Below are positions 7,726 through 14,525 of a stretch of DNA of 34,559 nt, piece by piece. The first letter of the stretch is position 1. The number at the start of each line of letters is the position of its first letter. Position numbers and translations under genes: made by a program. The notes under the pieces were generated by a model. The model was not told where the DNA came from, did not search any database, and worked only from the letters and a program-made list of their open reading frames with translations. This DNA comes from Pseudomonadota bacterium (GTDB taxonomy: Bacteria > Pseudomonadota > Alphaproteobacteria > Rhodobacterales > Rhodobacteraceae): positions 1 through 34,559 of the forward strand of contig CAUJIP010000100.1 in assembly GCA_963205235.1 (NCBI GenBank), given 5' to 3'.

Positions 7726-8478
7726 TCAGTTGATCAGCGTCGGCTTCATCGCGTGGGTGACGTTCGAAGGCATGACCCCCAGACGCCGGGCAAGTTCGGT
7801 ATAGACATCGGCCATCGGCTGCGGATCGGGGATCGTGCCGTCGGGGCGTTCGGGTTGGCGCATGTCCCACAGGCGGCAGGAATCGGGGCTGATCTCGTCC
7901 GCGACGATAAGGCGCATGAAGTCGCCTTCCCAGATCCGGCCGATCTCGATCCGGAAATCGGCAAGGCGGATGCCCACCCCCATCATCACGCCCGACAGGA
8001 AATCATTGACCCGCAAGGCCAGCGCGATGATGTCGTCAAGGTCCTGCTGGTTGGCCCAGCCAAAGGCGACGATGTGCTCTTCGGCCACCAGAGGCGAGCC
8101 AAGCTTGTCGTCCTTGAAATAGTATTCCACGATCGGGCGCGGCAGTTGCGTGCCTTCGGGGATGCCAAGGCGCGCGGTCATCGGGCCGGCGGAAAAGTTG
8201 CGGACCACGATTTCAAGCGGGATGATTTCGGCCATGCGAACAAGCTGTTCGCGCATGTTGATGCGGCGGATGAAATGGGTCGGCACGCCGATCTGGTTCA
8301 GACCCGACATGAAGAATTCCGACAGGCGGTTGTTCAGCACGCCCTTGCCTTCCAGCGTGGCGGGGGCCGCGACGGTGGGGGCGCTGTCGTCCTTGAAATA
8401 CTGGATCAGGGTGCCGGGTTCCGGGCCTTCATACAGGATCTTGGCCTTGCCTTCGTAGACCTTCTTGCGCCGTGCCAT
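7726..8478 (-). CDS. purC: SAICAR synthase PurC, with a divergent active-site loop
   Basis: Phosphoribosylaminoimidazole-succinocarboxamide synthase (CAIR + Asp + ATP to SAICAR). The 250 residues start at MARRKKVYEGKAKILYEGPEPG, so the ATG at 8478 is chosen over the longer frame to 8700. Family landmarks are present: EGKGVLNNRLSEFF, VPTHFIRRINMREQL, IPLEIVVRNFSAG, GVGIRLADFRIEIGR, VADEISPDSCRLWD and the KPTLIN end typical of this bacterial family. Odd: after KDD (residues 29-31) most PurC have a Ser/Thr-Ala-Phe/Gly-Asn/Asp loop with lysines, whereas here the loop reads SAPTVAAPATL. The region after CRLWD also lacks the usual KLDKD.FRRDLG stretch. The frame is intact. It may be a second, functionally shifted PurC. 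Confidence 0.88.
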   Translation of the reverse strand: MARRKKVYEGKAKILYEGPEPGTLIQYFKDDSAPTVAAPATLEGKGVLNNRLSEFFMSGLNQIGVPTHFIRRINMREQLVRMAEIIPLEIVVRNFSAGPMTARLGIPEGTQLPRPIVEYYFKDDKLGSPLVAEEHIVAFGWANQQDLDDIIALALRVNDFLSGVMMGVGIRLADFRIEIGRIWEGDFMRLIVADEISPDSCRLWDMRQPERPDGTIPDPQPMADVYTELARRLGVMPSNVTHAMKPTLIN

Positions 8479-8649
8479 GGTGTACTCGATCAGGGGGGCC
8501 CGGCGGGATGAATGATCCTGCGGGTGCTTTCCTTGGCCTATAGTCCAAGGGGGGGGCGGTCGCAAGGCGCGAGGGGGCTTGCGGTCATGGGGCGCTATGG
8601 GCATATGGGAAGCAACGCCAGACAACACGCAGACATGTTGGGGGAGCCC

Positions 8650-8964
8650 ATGACCACGTTCGACGATCGCGAGAATGCCTTCGAGGCCAAGTTCGCCCAT
8701 GACAGCGAAATGCAGTTCCGGGCCGAGGCGCGGCGCAACAAGCTGGTCGGGCTTTGGGCCGCCGGTCTGATGGGCAAGTCGGGCGATGCCGCCGCTGCCT
8801 ATGCGATGGAAGTCGTCAGCGCTGACTTCGAAGAAGCGGGCGACGAGGATGTGGTGCGCAAGGTCGTGGCTGATCTTGCCGGCAAGGCCAGCGCCGATGA
8901 GGTTCGCGCCAAGCTAAAAGAAATGCTGCCGGTCGCCAAGGCTCAGCTGCTGAGCGAGATCTAA
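8650..8964 (+). CDS. DUF1476 protein, F1-ATPase inhibitor zeta subunit
   Basis: 104-residue cytoplasmic protein matching the alphaproteobacterial DUF1476 family, shown in Paracoccus denitrificans to be the zeta subunit that binds F1-ATPase and blocks ATP hydrolysis. The recognisable N-terminus is MTTFDDRENAFEAKFAHD, followed by EMQFRAEARRNKLVGLWAA and an alpha-helical C-terminal bundle (DEVRAKLKEMLPVAKAQLLSEI). The inhibitory segment is the N-terminal part. The ATG at 8650 with GGGGAG just upstream is chosen; the frame to 8512 has no family resemblance. It is divergent from purC, the arrangement I recall from other Rhodobacteraceae, and is ended by a good terminator. Confidence 0.95.
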   Translation: MTTFDDRENAFEAKFAHDSEMQFRAEARRNKLVGLWAAGLMGKSGDAAAAYAMEVVSADFEEAGDEDVVRKVVADLAGKASADEVRAKLKEMLPVAKAQLLSEI

Positions 8965-8991
8965 GACCGGCGTCAACGCGCAAGGCAGGGT

Positions 8992-9015
8992 CGGGGCGTC
9001 TTTGCCCCGGCTTTT
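8992..9015 (+). terminator. Terminator after the ATPase zeta subunit gene
   Basis: CGGGGC-GTCTTT-GCCCCG hairpin (six GC pairs) followed by GCTTTT, 27 bases after the stop codon. Confidence 0.8.
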
Positions 9016-9135
9016 GTCAGGGGCTGACGGCGTCGACTTGAGGTCGACCACAAGATTTCATGCGGATTATGAATTTGTTTCTTCGCCGTTGCCGTGGCAA
9101 TGGTGCGGGACGCTGCAATTTCACGGATGGCCCAG

Positions 9136-10149
9136 ATGACCGACGCACTTTCCCTTATGCTCGCTTCGCGCGACTGGCTGATGGCCGACGGGGCCACGGG
9201 AACGAACCTGTTCAACATGGGTCTGGAATCGGGCGAGCCGCCGGAATTCTGGAACACCGACAAGCCGGATAACATCCGCAAGCTGTACGGCGCTGCCGTC
9301 GCGGCGGGGTCGGATATTTTCCTGACCAACACGTTTGGCGGCAATGCGTCGCGGCTGAAACTGCATTCGGCGCAGGGCCGGGTTGCCGAGTTGAACCGAG
9401 TGGGCGCGGAACTGGGGCGCGAGATCGCCGACAAGGCCGGGCGTTCGGTGGTGGTCGCGGGGTCGGTTGGCCCCACGGGCGAGATTTTCGAGCCGATGGG
9501 CACGATGACCCATGCGCTGGCGGTGGAAATCTTCCACGAGCAGGCCGAGGCTTTGAAGGTGGGCGGGGCGGATGTCCTGTGGGTCGAAACCATGAGCGCG
9601 CCCGAAGAATACCGCGCGGCGGCTGAGGCTGCGCTGCGGGCGGGCATGCCCTGGTGCGGCACGATGAGCTTTGACACCGCAGGGCGCACGATGATGGGCG
9701 TCACTTCGGCGGCGATGGCCGAGATGGTGGAAAAACTGCCGAACCCGCCGATTGCTTTTGGCGCGAACTGCGGGGTCGGGGCGTCGGACCTGTTGCGGAC
9801 GGTCCTTGGCTTTGTCGCGACCGGGACCGAACGGCCGCTAATTGCCAAGGGCAATGCCGGGATCCCGAAATATCATGACGGGCATATCCATTACGACGGC
9901 ACGCCGGAACTAATGGCTGAATATGCGGTGCTGGCCCGCGATTCGGGGGTGCGGATCATCGGCGGCTGCTGTGGCACGATGCCGGAACATCTGCGCGCGA
10001 TGCGTGACGCGCTGGAAACCCGCCCGAAAGGCCCGAAACCCTCGCTGGAGGATATTGCGGCGCATCTGGGCGGATTCTCGTCTGCTTCGGATGGCACCGG
10101 CGATACCTCGGGCGAACCAAAGCGCGAACGGCGGGGGCGGCGGGGGTAG
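9136..10149 (+). CDS. bmt: Homocysteine S-methyltransferase (betaine-homocysteine methyltransferase-like; MetH homocysteine module)
   Basis: 337-residue zinc enzyme of the homocysteine methyltransferase barrel family (N-terminal domain of MetH; BHMT). N-terminus LMADGATGTNLFNMGL is the substrate loop. The zinc ligands are C212 (GANCGVG) and C278/C279 (GGCCGT), all present. VAGSVGPTGEIFEPMG and ETMSAPEE are further barrel motifs. There is no folate or B12 domain in the chain. The corrinoid gene 1.3 kb downstream suggests that it takes its methyl group from that partner, as I recall for the split methionine synthase of Phaeobacter inhibens; annotators usually call it betaine-homocysteine methyltransferase. 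Start is uncertain: ATG at 9136 (MTDALS) chosen, ATG 9127 and GTG 9094 possible; none has a strong ribosome site. Confidence 0.92.
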   Translation: MTDALSLMLASRDWLMADGATGTNLFNMGLESGEPPEFWNTDKPDNIRKLYGAAVAAGSDIFLTNTFGGNASRLKLHSAQGRVAELNRVGAELGREIADKAGRSVVVAGSVGPTGEIFEPMGTMTHALAVEIFHEQAEALKVGGADVLWVETMSAPEEYRAAAEAALRAGMPWCGTMSFDTAGRTMMGVTSAAMAEMVEKLPNPPIAFGANCGVGASDLLRTVLGFVATGTERPLIAKGNAGIPKYHDGHIHYDGTPELMAEYAVLARDSGVRIIGGCCGTMPEHLRAMRDALETRPKGPKPSLEDIAAHLGGFSSASDGTGDTSGEPKRERRGRRG

Positions 10150-10154
10150 GGGCC

Positions 10155-10201
10155 AAAATCCTTAAGCAAGGATTTTGACAGATTTCTTGCTTAAGAAATT
10201 T
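10155..10201. repeat. 47-base twin-hairpin repeat, copy 1
   Basis: Two hairpins separated by GAC: AAAATCCTT-AAGC-AAGGATTTT, then AGATTTCTT-GCTT-AAGAAATTT, each nine pairs with a four-base loop. Nearly the same 47 bases recur at 15814-15860. It lies between convergent genes (bmt stop, radical SAM stop) and could act as a two-way terminator. Confidence 0.85.
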
Positions 10202-10219
10202 GGGTCCAGCGGTGTCGGT

Positions 10220-11305
10220 TCAGAACAATGACAACTGGTCGCCTGCCCTTGGGGGCGGGCGGAACAGGTCGCAGCGCAACTTGGGCAGGCCTTCGGCAAG
10301 GCCCAGGCGATTGCGGGCAAGGTCGGCGCGGCGGTGGATAAGCTCGGCCCAAAGGCCCTGACCGGTCATCCGTTTGCCAAACTCCGGGTCATAGTCGCGA
10401 CCGCCGTGCAGGTCGCGGACCCGCCCCATCACCCGTGCGGCGCGGTCGGGGAAACTGGTGGCCAGCCAGTCGCGGAACAGAGCCGACACCTCCAGCGGCA
10501 GGCGCAGGGGAATGGTGTTTGCCGCCTGCGCACCCGCATCGCGGCCCGCTTGCATCACGGCCTCAAGCTCATGATCGGTCAGGGCCGGGATCAGGGGTGA
10601 GACCTGGATCCGCACCGGGATACCTGCATCCGCCAAACGTCGGATGATCTGCAACCGGCGTTTCGGGGTCGGGGCACGGGGTTCCATCTTGCGCGCCACG
10701 GTTTCGTCCAGCGTGGTGACCGAGATCGACACCGACGCCAGCCCCTGCGCCGCCAAGGGGGCGATCAAGTCAATGTCGCGTTCGATGGTCGTGCCGCGCG
10801 TGGTGATCCAGACCGGATGGTGAAACCTGGCCATGACAGCAAGGATTTCGCGCATCAGGCCATGCTCACGCTCCACCGGTTGATAGGGATCGGTGTTGGT
10901 GCCGATGGCGATGGGTTGAACCTTGTAGGCGGGGCGACGCAGTTCGGCGTCAAGCACAGCGGCAATGCCGGGGCGGGCGATCAGCCGGGTTTCGAAATCA
11001 AGCCCCGGTGACAGGTTCAGAAAGGCATGGCTGGGCCGTGCATAGCAATAGATGCAGCCATGTTCGCAGCCGCGATAGGGATTGATCGACCGATCAAACG
11101 GCAGGTCGGGTGAGCGGTTGTAGGTGATGGCGGAACGGGGGCGTTCCAGCCGGACTTCGGTTGCGATCAGACGCTCGTCCTCGGGCAGGTCCCAGCCATC
11201 GTCATAGGCATCCCGCTGGGCAGATTCGAACCGTCCGGCGCGGTTGCTTGCCGCCCCCCGCGCGCGCAATCTTTGACCGGGAAGGAAGCCGTCGCCACTG
11301 TTCAT
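10220..11305 (-). CDS. Radical SAM protein, PA0069/Rv2578c-like family
   Basis: 361-residue radical S-adenosylmethionine enzyme. The [4Fe-4S] motif CEHGCIYC (C80, C84, C87) follows INPYRG, the order typical of the PA0069 family, which is related to spore photoproduct lyase in sequence but has no established reaction. Further landmarks are IAIGTNTDPYQPVER, SVSISVTTLDE and RIQVSPLIPALTDHELEAVMQAGRDAGAQAANTIPLRLP. The ATG at 11305 is chosen; a TTG two codons earlier is possible. It lies on the minus strand between bmt and the corrinoid gene. The same intervening position is, as far as I recall, kept in related genomes, so a link to the methyltransferase system is possible but unproven. Confidence 0.88.
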   Translation of the reverse strand: MNSGDGFLPGQRLRARGAASNRAGRFESAQRDAYDDGWDLPEDERLIATEVRLERPRSAITYNRSPDLPFDRSINPYRGCEHGCIYCYARPSHAFLNLSPGLDFETRLIARPGIAAVLDAELRRPAYKVQPIAIGTNTDPYQPVEREHGLMREILAVMARFHHPVWITTRGTTIERDIDLIAPLAAQGLASVSISVTTLDETVARKMEPRAPTPKRRLQIIRRLADAGIPVRIQVSPLIPALTDHELEAVMQAGRDAGAQAANTIPLRLPLEVSALFRDWLATSFPDRAARVMGRVRDLHGGRDYDPEFGKRMTGQGLWAELIHRRADLARNRLGLAEGLPKLRCDLFRPPPRAGDQLSLF

Positions 11306-11462
11306 GCCCAAGAATAGAACGAATGAGGAACATGGTCTACAGAATTCCCGTCCGCGACGGCTTTCTGTCGGCTTTCAACTGGTGTATGTCGCTTGTCGGA
11401 AAGTGGATCACCGGCTTTGCGCCCATTCACTTCGTCAAACCCCTGCGCTTGGAGCGTGCCCC

Positions 11463-12152
11463 ATGGCCGAAGACGACATCATCCTCTCTGAACTTTCGGA
11501 CGACGAACTTGTCTTGCAGATGCATGACGACCTCTATGACGGTCTGAAGGAAGAGATCGAAGAGGGCGTGAACATCCTGATCGCGCGCGGGTGGACGCCC
11601 TATGACACGCTGACCAAGGCGCTGGTTGCGGGCATGACCATCGTCGGCGCCGACTTCCGCGACGGCATCCTGTTCGTGCCGGAAGTGCTTCTGGCAGCCA
11701 ACGCGATGAAGGCGGGGATGTTCATCCTCAAGCCGCTGCTGGTGGAAACCGGCGCACCGCGCATGGGCAAGATGGTGATCGGCACCGTCAAGGGCGACAT
11801 CCACGACATCGGCAAGAACCTTGTCGGCATGATGATGGAAGGCGCTGGCTTCGAGGTCAAAGACCTTGGCATCAACAACTCGGTCGAGAAATATCTGGAA
11901 GCGCTGGAAAGCGAAAAGCCCGATATCCTTGGCATGTCGGCCCTGCTGACCACCACCATGCCCTATATGAAAGTCGTGATCGACACGATGAAGGAAAAGG
12001 GCATGCGCGATGATTACATCGTCCTCGTCGGTGGCGCGCCCCTGAACGAAGAATTCGGCAAGGCGATTGGCGCGGATGCCTATTGCCGGGACGCCGCTGT
12101 CGCGGTGGAAACCGCCAAGTCCTTCGTCGCGCGCAAGCACAACCAGGCCTGA
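11463..12152 (+). CDS. Corrinoid (methylcobalamin-binding) protein, MtbC/MetH B12-module type
   Basis: 229-residue methyl-carrier protein. An N-terminal helical cap (residues ~15-100, LYDGLKEEIEEGVNILIARGWTP...) is followed by a B12-binding Rossmann domain with the base-off motif GDIHDIGKN, where His114 is the lower cobalt ligand. GMSALLTTTMPYMK and VGGAPLNEEFGKAIGAD are the other B12-loop motifs. The ATG at 11463 is preceded by GGAG; the longer frame to 11304 has no family similarity. With bmt it would form two of the three parts of a split methionine synthase. A methyl-tetrahydrofolate:corrinoid methyltransferase and a reactivase are not in this window. The small membrane gene and the DUF1638 gene follow in the same direction. 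Confidence 0.94.
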   Translation: MAEDDIILSELSDDELVLQMHDDLYDGLKEEIEEGVNILIARGWTPYDTLTKALVAGMTIVGADFRDGILFVPEVLLAANAMKAGMFILKPLLVETGAPRMGKMVIGTVKGDIHDIGKNLVGMMMEGAGFEVKDLGINNSVEKYLEALESEKPDILGMSALLTTTMPYMKVVIDTMKEKGMRDDYIVLVGGAPLNEEFGKAIGADAYCRDAAVAVETAKSFVARKHNQA

Positions 12153-12234
12153 GAGACGACCCCGAAGTCGTGATCTGGGCGGGGCTTGAAAAGGGCCCGC
12201 CCAAGGCGCAAATTGACTGTCAGGGAGGCAACCG

Positions 12235-12393
12235 ATGCCCTTGACGCATTTCCTTGGACTGATCGCCCTTGTGATCCTGGCCGCAGGATTGACCATCTGG
12301 CTTGCACTATGGTCCGGCCTGCCCTTCGTCGCCCTTGCCGTTGCCGCGCTTTCTGCCAGCCTGATCCTGACCTGGACCCGGGTCAGCCGCTAG
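12235..12393 (+). CDS. Small two-helix membrane protein (52 residues)
   Basis: A short gene too small for ordinary ORF cut-offs: ATG at 12235, TAG at 12391-12393, with a strong GGGAGG six bases before the start. It encodes about two membrane spans: residues 6-24 (FLGLIALVILAAGLTIWLA) and 28-46 (GLPFVALAVAALSASLILT), with a short Trp/Arg tail (WTRVSR). No family is recognised. It lies between the corrinoid gene and the DUF1638 gene, 82 and 24 bases away, so it is probably co-transcribed with them. The good ribosome site and clean hydrophobic pattern argue that it is real. Confidence 0.72.
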   Translation: MPLTHFLGLIALVILAAGLTIWLALWSGLPFVALAVAALSASLILTWTRVSR

Positions 12394-12417
12394 GCCCACT
12401 TTGTGCAAGGCCCCTTG

Positions 12418-13056
12418 ATGGATGACATCACCCTTAGCGAAACCGGCCTTGCGCCCGCCCGTTCCGGTCGCGTCCTGTTGATCGCCTGCGGCGCCTTGGC
12501 GCATGAGATCCTCGCGCTGAAATCCGCGAACGACTGGACGCATCTTGACCTGCAATGCCTGCCCGCCAAACTGCATCTCTGGCCCGAGAAGATCATCCCG
12601 GCCATGGAAGAGGCGGTGTTCGAGGCGCGGGGCCGCTATGACACGATCTTCGTCGTCTACGCCGATTGCGGCACCGGGGGTCTTCTGCAGGCCGCCTGCG
12701 ACCGGCTGGGGGTCGAGATGGTGGAAGGTCCGCATTGCTATTCCTTCTTCGAGGGCAACGCGACCTTCGCCGAAAGGTCAGAGACGGAATTCACCGCCTT
12801 TTACCTGACCGATTTCCTGGTCCGCCAGTTCGATGCCTTCGTCTGGAAGCCGATGGGTCTGGACCGCCACCCCGATCTGCGGGACATGTATTTCGGCAAT
12901 TACACCAAGCTGGTCTATCAGGCACAGGTCAACGACCCCGCGCTGGACGCCAAGGCCGAAGACTGCGCCCGACGGCTTGGGCTGGAGTATGAGCGGCGGT
13001 TCACCGGCTATGGCGATCTGGCGGCAACGCTTGGGCGCGTCGCCGCCAAGGGGTGA
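12418..13056 (+). CDS. DUF1638 domain protein
   Basis: 212-residue cytoplasmic protein of the DUF1638 family, function unknown. Features that suggest an enzyme or metal/cofactor protein: RVLLIACGALAHEI near the N-terminus, QCLPAKLHLWPEKIIPAMEEAV, VVYADCGTGG with a conserved Cys, and VEGPHCYSFFEG with a His-Cys pair. Three conserved Cys (in IACGAL, YADCGTGG and PHCYSF) could bind a metal or iron-sulfur cluster. The family is found next to corrinoid proteins and methyltransferases in many genomes, so a role in B12-dependent methyl transfer is likely by context. Start ATG at 12418 is preferred over GTG 12403. The stop codon abuts the stop of the convergent outer-membrane gene. Its last 19 codons are duplicated at 13784. 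Confidence 0.85.
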   Translation: MDDITLSETGLAPARSGRVLLIACGALAHEILALKSANDWTHLDLQCLPAKLHLWPEKIIPAMEEAVFEARGRYDTIFVVYADCGTGGLLQAACDRLGVEMVEGPHCYSFFEGNATFAERSETEFTAFYLTDFLVRQFDAFVWKPMGLDRHPDLRDMYFGNYTKLVYQAQVNDPALDAKAEDCARRLGLEYERRFTGYGDLAATLGRVAAKG

Positions 13057-13079
13057 TCAGAATTTCATCCCGACGCGCA
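12999..13079. repeat. 81-base direct repeat, copy 1 (DUF1638 3' end plus barrel gene 3' end)
   Basis: Matches 13784-13864 with an offset of 785 bases and only three mismatches. It covers the last codons of the DUF1638 gene, its stop, and the stop and last six codons of the convergent barrel gene. Confidence 0.95.
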
Positions 13080-13617
13080 ATGCGATCGTGTTGACGTCGG
13101 CTTCCAGTTCTTCGCCGCTGCTGTTCCAATCTGACTTCATATCGCGCACAAGGTATTCGGCACCGACAAAGAAATGCGATGTGACCAAATATTCGGCACC
13201 GACACCGTAAAGGAGTCCGGTACCGTCACCGGAGAACCCGCTTTCGTCCCAAGTGGAGAAGGTCGTGCCCAGTGTCCCGTATACCAGGACGTTGTTGAAG
13301 GCATAGCCACCGCGCGCCTTAAGGTCACTCCAGGATTCATAACCGAAGTTGGGGTTGCCGACCTCTTGAACGCGCCCCTTGAAATAAGCAAATTCCCCAC
13401 CGAAGACCCATGGTCCCCGAGCGAAGTTATAGCCAAGGATCACACCGGCGTTGTTGCCATCAAGATCGTAATTATTTCCGGGGTCATACGTCATGTCGCC
13501 AGAGTTGCTTGCCGTCGTAAGGCCGGCATAGACACCGGCCCATTGGCTGGCGTCTTGCGCATTTCCGGTCGAAGCGAGTGCAAGGACAATCGCTGCTGAA
13601 TTTGCTAGATATTTCAT
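13057..13617 (-). CDS. Outer-membrane beta-barrel protein, copy 1
   Basis: 186 residues with a signal peptide (MKYLANSAAIVLALASTGNA, cleavage probably before QDAS). The mature part has alternating aromatic/polar strands with Gly-rich turns (WAGVYAGLTT, AGVILGYNF, WVFGGEFAYFKG, LLYGVGAEYLV, FFVGAEYLVRDM) and ends in LRVGMKF, a C-terminal Phe typical of outer-membrane barrels. This is the 8-strand OmpA/Opa/Omp25-like porin-family architecture. A GGAGAG ribosome site precedes the ATG. It is paralogous to the gene at 13842-14417. The role is unknown; such proteins are usually structural or adhesive. Confidence 0.85.
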   Translation of the reverse strand: MKYLANSAAIVLALASTGNAQDASQWAGVYAGLTTASNSGDMTYDPGNNYDLDGNNAGVILGYNFARGPWVFGGEFAYFKGRVQEVGNPNFGYESWSDLKARGGYAFNNVLVYGTLGTTFSTWDESGFSGDGTGLLYGVGAEYLVTSHFFVGAEYLVRDMKSDWNSSGEELEADVNTIALRVGMKF

Positions 13618-13783
13618 CGGAATCTCTCCAAAAAAGACCCGCTTAGGCTAGGCAGCAAAGCCATGGACGTCAAGCCGACGGCGATTTCAGGCTGCAGGCA
13701 TGTCGTAAATTGTCACTTGGATCGTCGAGGTCGAGCAGGGTCAGCGCGTGATTTTCCGGGCGGAGTCTGGCCCAAGACTGACA

Positions 13784-13841
13784 GTTCACCGGCTATGGTG
13801 ATCTGGCGGCAACGCTGGGGCGCGTCGCCGCCAAGGGGTGA
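13784..13841 (+). pseudogene. Duplicated 3' fragment of the DUF1638 gene
   Basis: In frame it reads FTGYGDLAATLGRVAAKG and a TGA stop, identical in protein to the last 18 residues of the DUF1638 protein at 12418-13056, with only two base changes. There is no gene upstream of it: the similarity stops abruptly at 13784. The TGA abuts the TCA (stop) of the second barrel gene exactly as in copy 1. The repeat continues to 13864 inside that gene. Confidence 0.95.
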
Positions 13842-14417
13842 TCAGAACTTCATCCCGACGCGCAGGGTGACAGTGGTCACGTTGGCATCGAACGGGCTGA
13901 CACCATCGCTCAGTCCAATATCGCGGGACAGAACCTCTGCCCCGACGAACATCCGGTCGGACACAAGGTAATCGACACCCAGCCCGAAGATCGCGCCGTC
14001 GACGTCAGTCACGGACGCCTCGCTTCCCTCTTCGTATTCTGAAAACCCATAGCCAAGGACGCCATAAATCAACGCACGATCCACCGCGTAACCGACGCGC
14101 GCCTTCAGATCCAGCGTGTGGTTGAAATTCCACTCGGGATAAGAGCCACCAGAATCGGTTTCATGATAGTCCGTTCTGGCATAGGCCAGTTCGCCGCCAT
14201 AGGCCCAGGCACCGCTGGCCATCATGTAGCCGACAAAGCCACCGAACCCCTTGCCGTCAAGATCATAGCTGCCATTGGAAGGCAGGTATAGCTGCGACCC
14301 CTCACCCTTGGAGGCCTGCAGACCAAAGTTGAACCCGGACCATGCACTGGCGTCTTGCGCTTGTGCCATCGCGGGCAAGACAATGGCGATCACAGCGCCT
14401 AGAATTCGACAGTTCAT
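13842..14417 (-). CDS. Outer-membrane beta-barrel protein, copy 2
   Basis: 191 residues, paralogue of the gene at 13057. Signal peptide MNCRILGAVIAIVLPAMAQA with likely cleavage before QDAS; mature start QDASAWSGFNFGLQAS parallels QDASQWAGVYAGLTTAS of copy 1. Barrel strands alternate, and both proteins share YDLDG, GGE.AYA, DLKAR.GYA, YG.LG, G...YLVS..FVGAE and the identical end LRVGMKF. By eye they agree at roughly two residues in five. The ATG at 14417 is chosen; the frame to 14462 lacks a signal peptide. Its 3' flank carries the DUF1638 fragment, so it came by duplication or recombination. Confidence 0.85.
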   Translation of the reverse strand: MNCRILGAVIAIVLPAMAQAQDASAWSGFNFGLQASKGEGSQLYLPSNGSYDLDGKGFGGFVGYMMASGAWAYGGELAYARTDYHETDSGGSYPEWNFNHTLDLKARVGYAVDRALIYGVLGYGFSEYEEGSEASVTDVDGAIFGLGVDYLVSDRMFVGAEVLSRDIGLSDGVSPFDANVTTVTLRVGMKF

Positions 14418-14525
14418 CAATAATTTCCTATTGTTGGGATTAACGTGTGACCAAAGACCCATTCGGCGAGCAAGGTCGGCGGGAATAACTTTTGGTGCAG
14501 TTGGACTTTCAGATTTGGAACAAGT

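Noticed and set aside
8965-9135. Possible B12 or SAM riboswitch before bmt
   Set aside because: The space is short, mostly taken by a terminator, and shows no B12-box or SAM-II core that I can recognise.
12177-12202. GGGCGGG/CCCGCCC hairpin after the corrinoid gene as a terminator
   Set aside because: No T-run follows and the next gene in the same direction starts 33 bases later; at best an attenuator or processing site.
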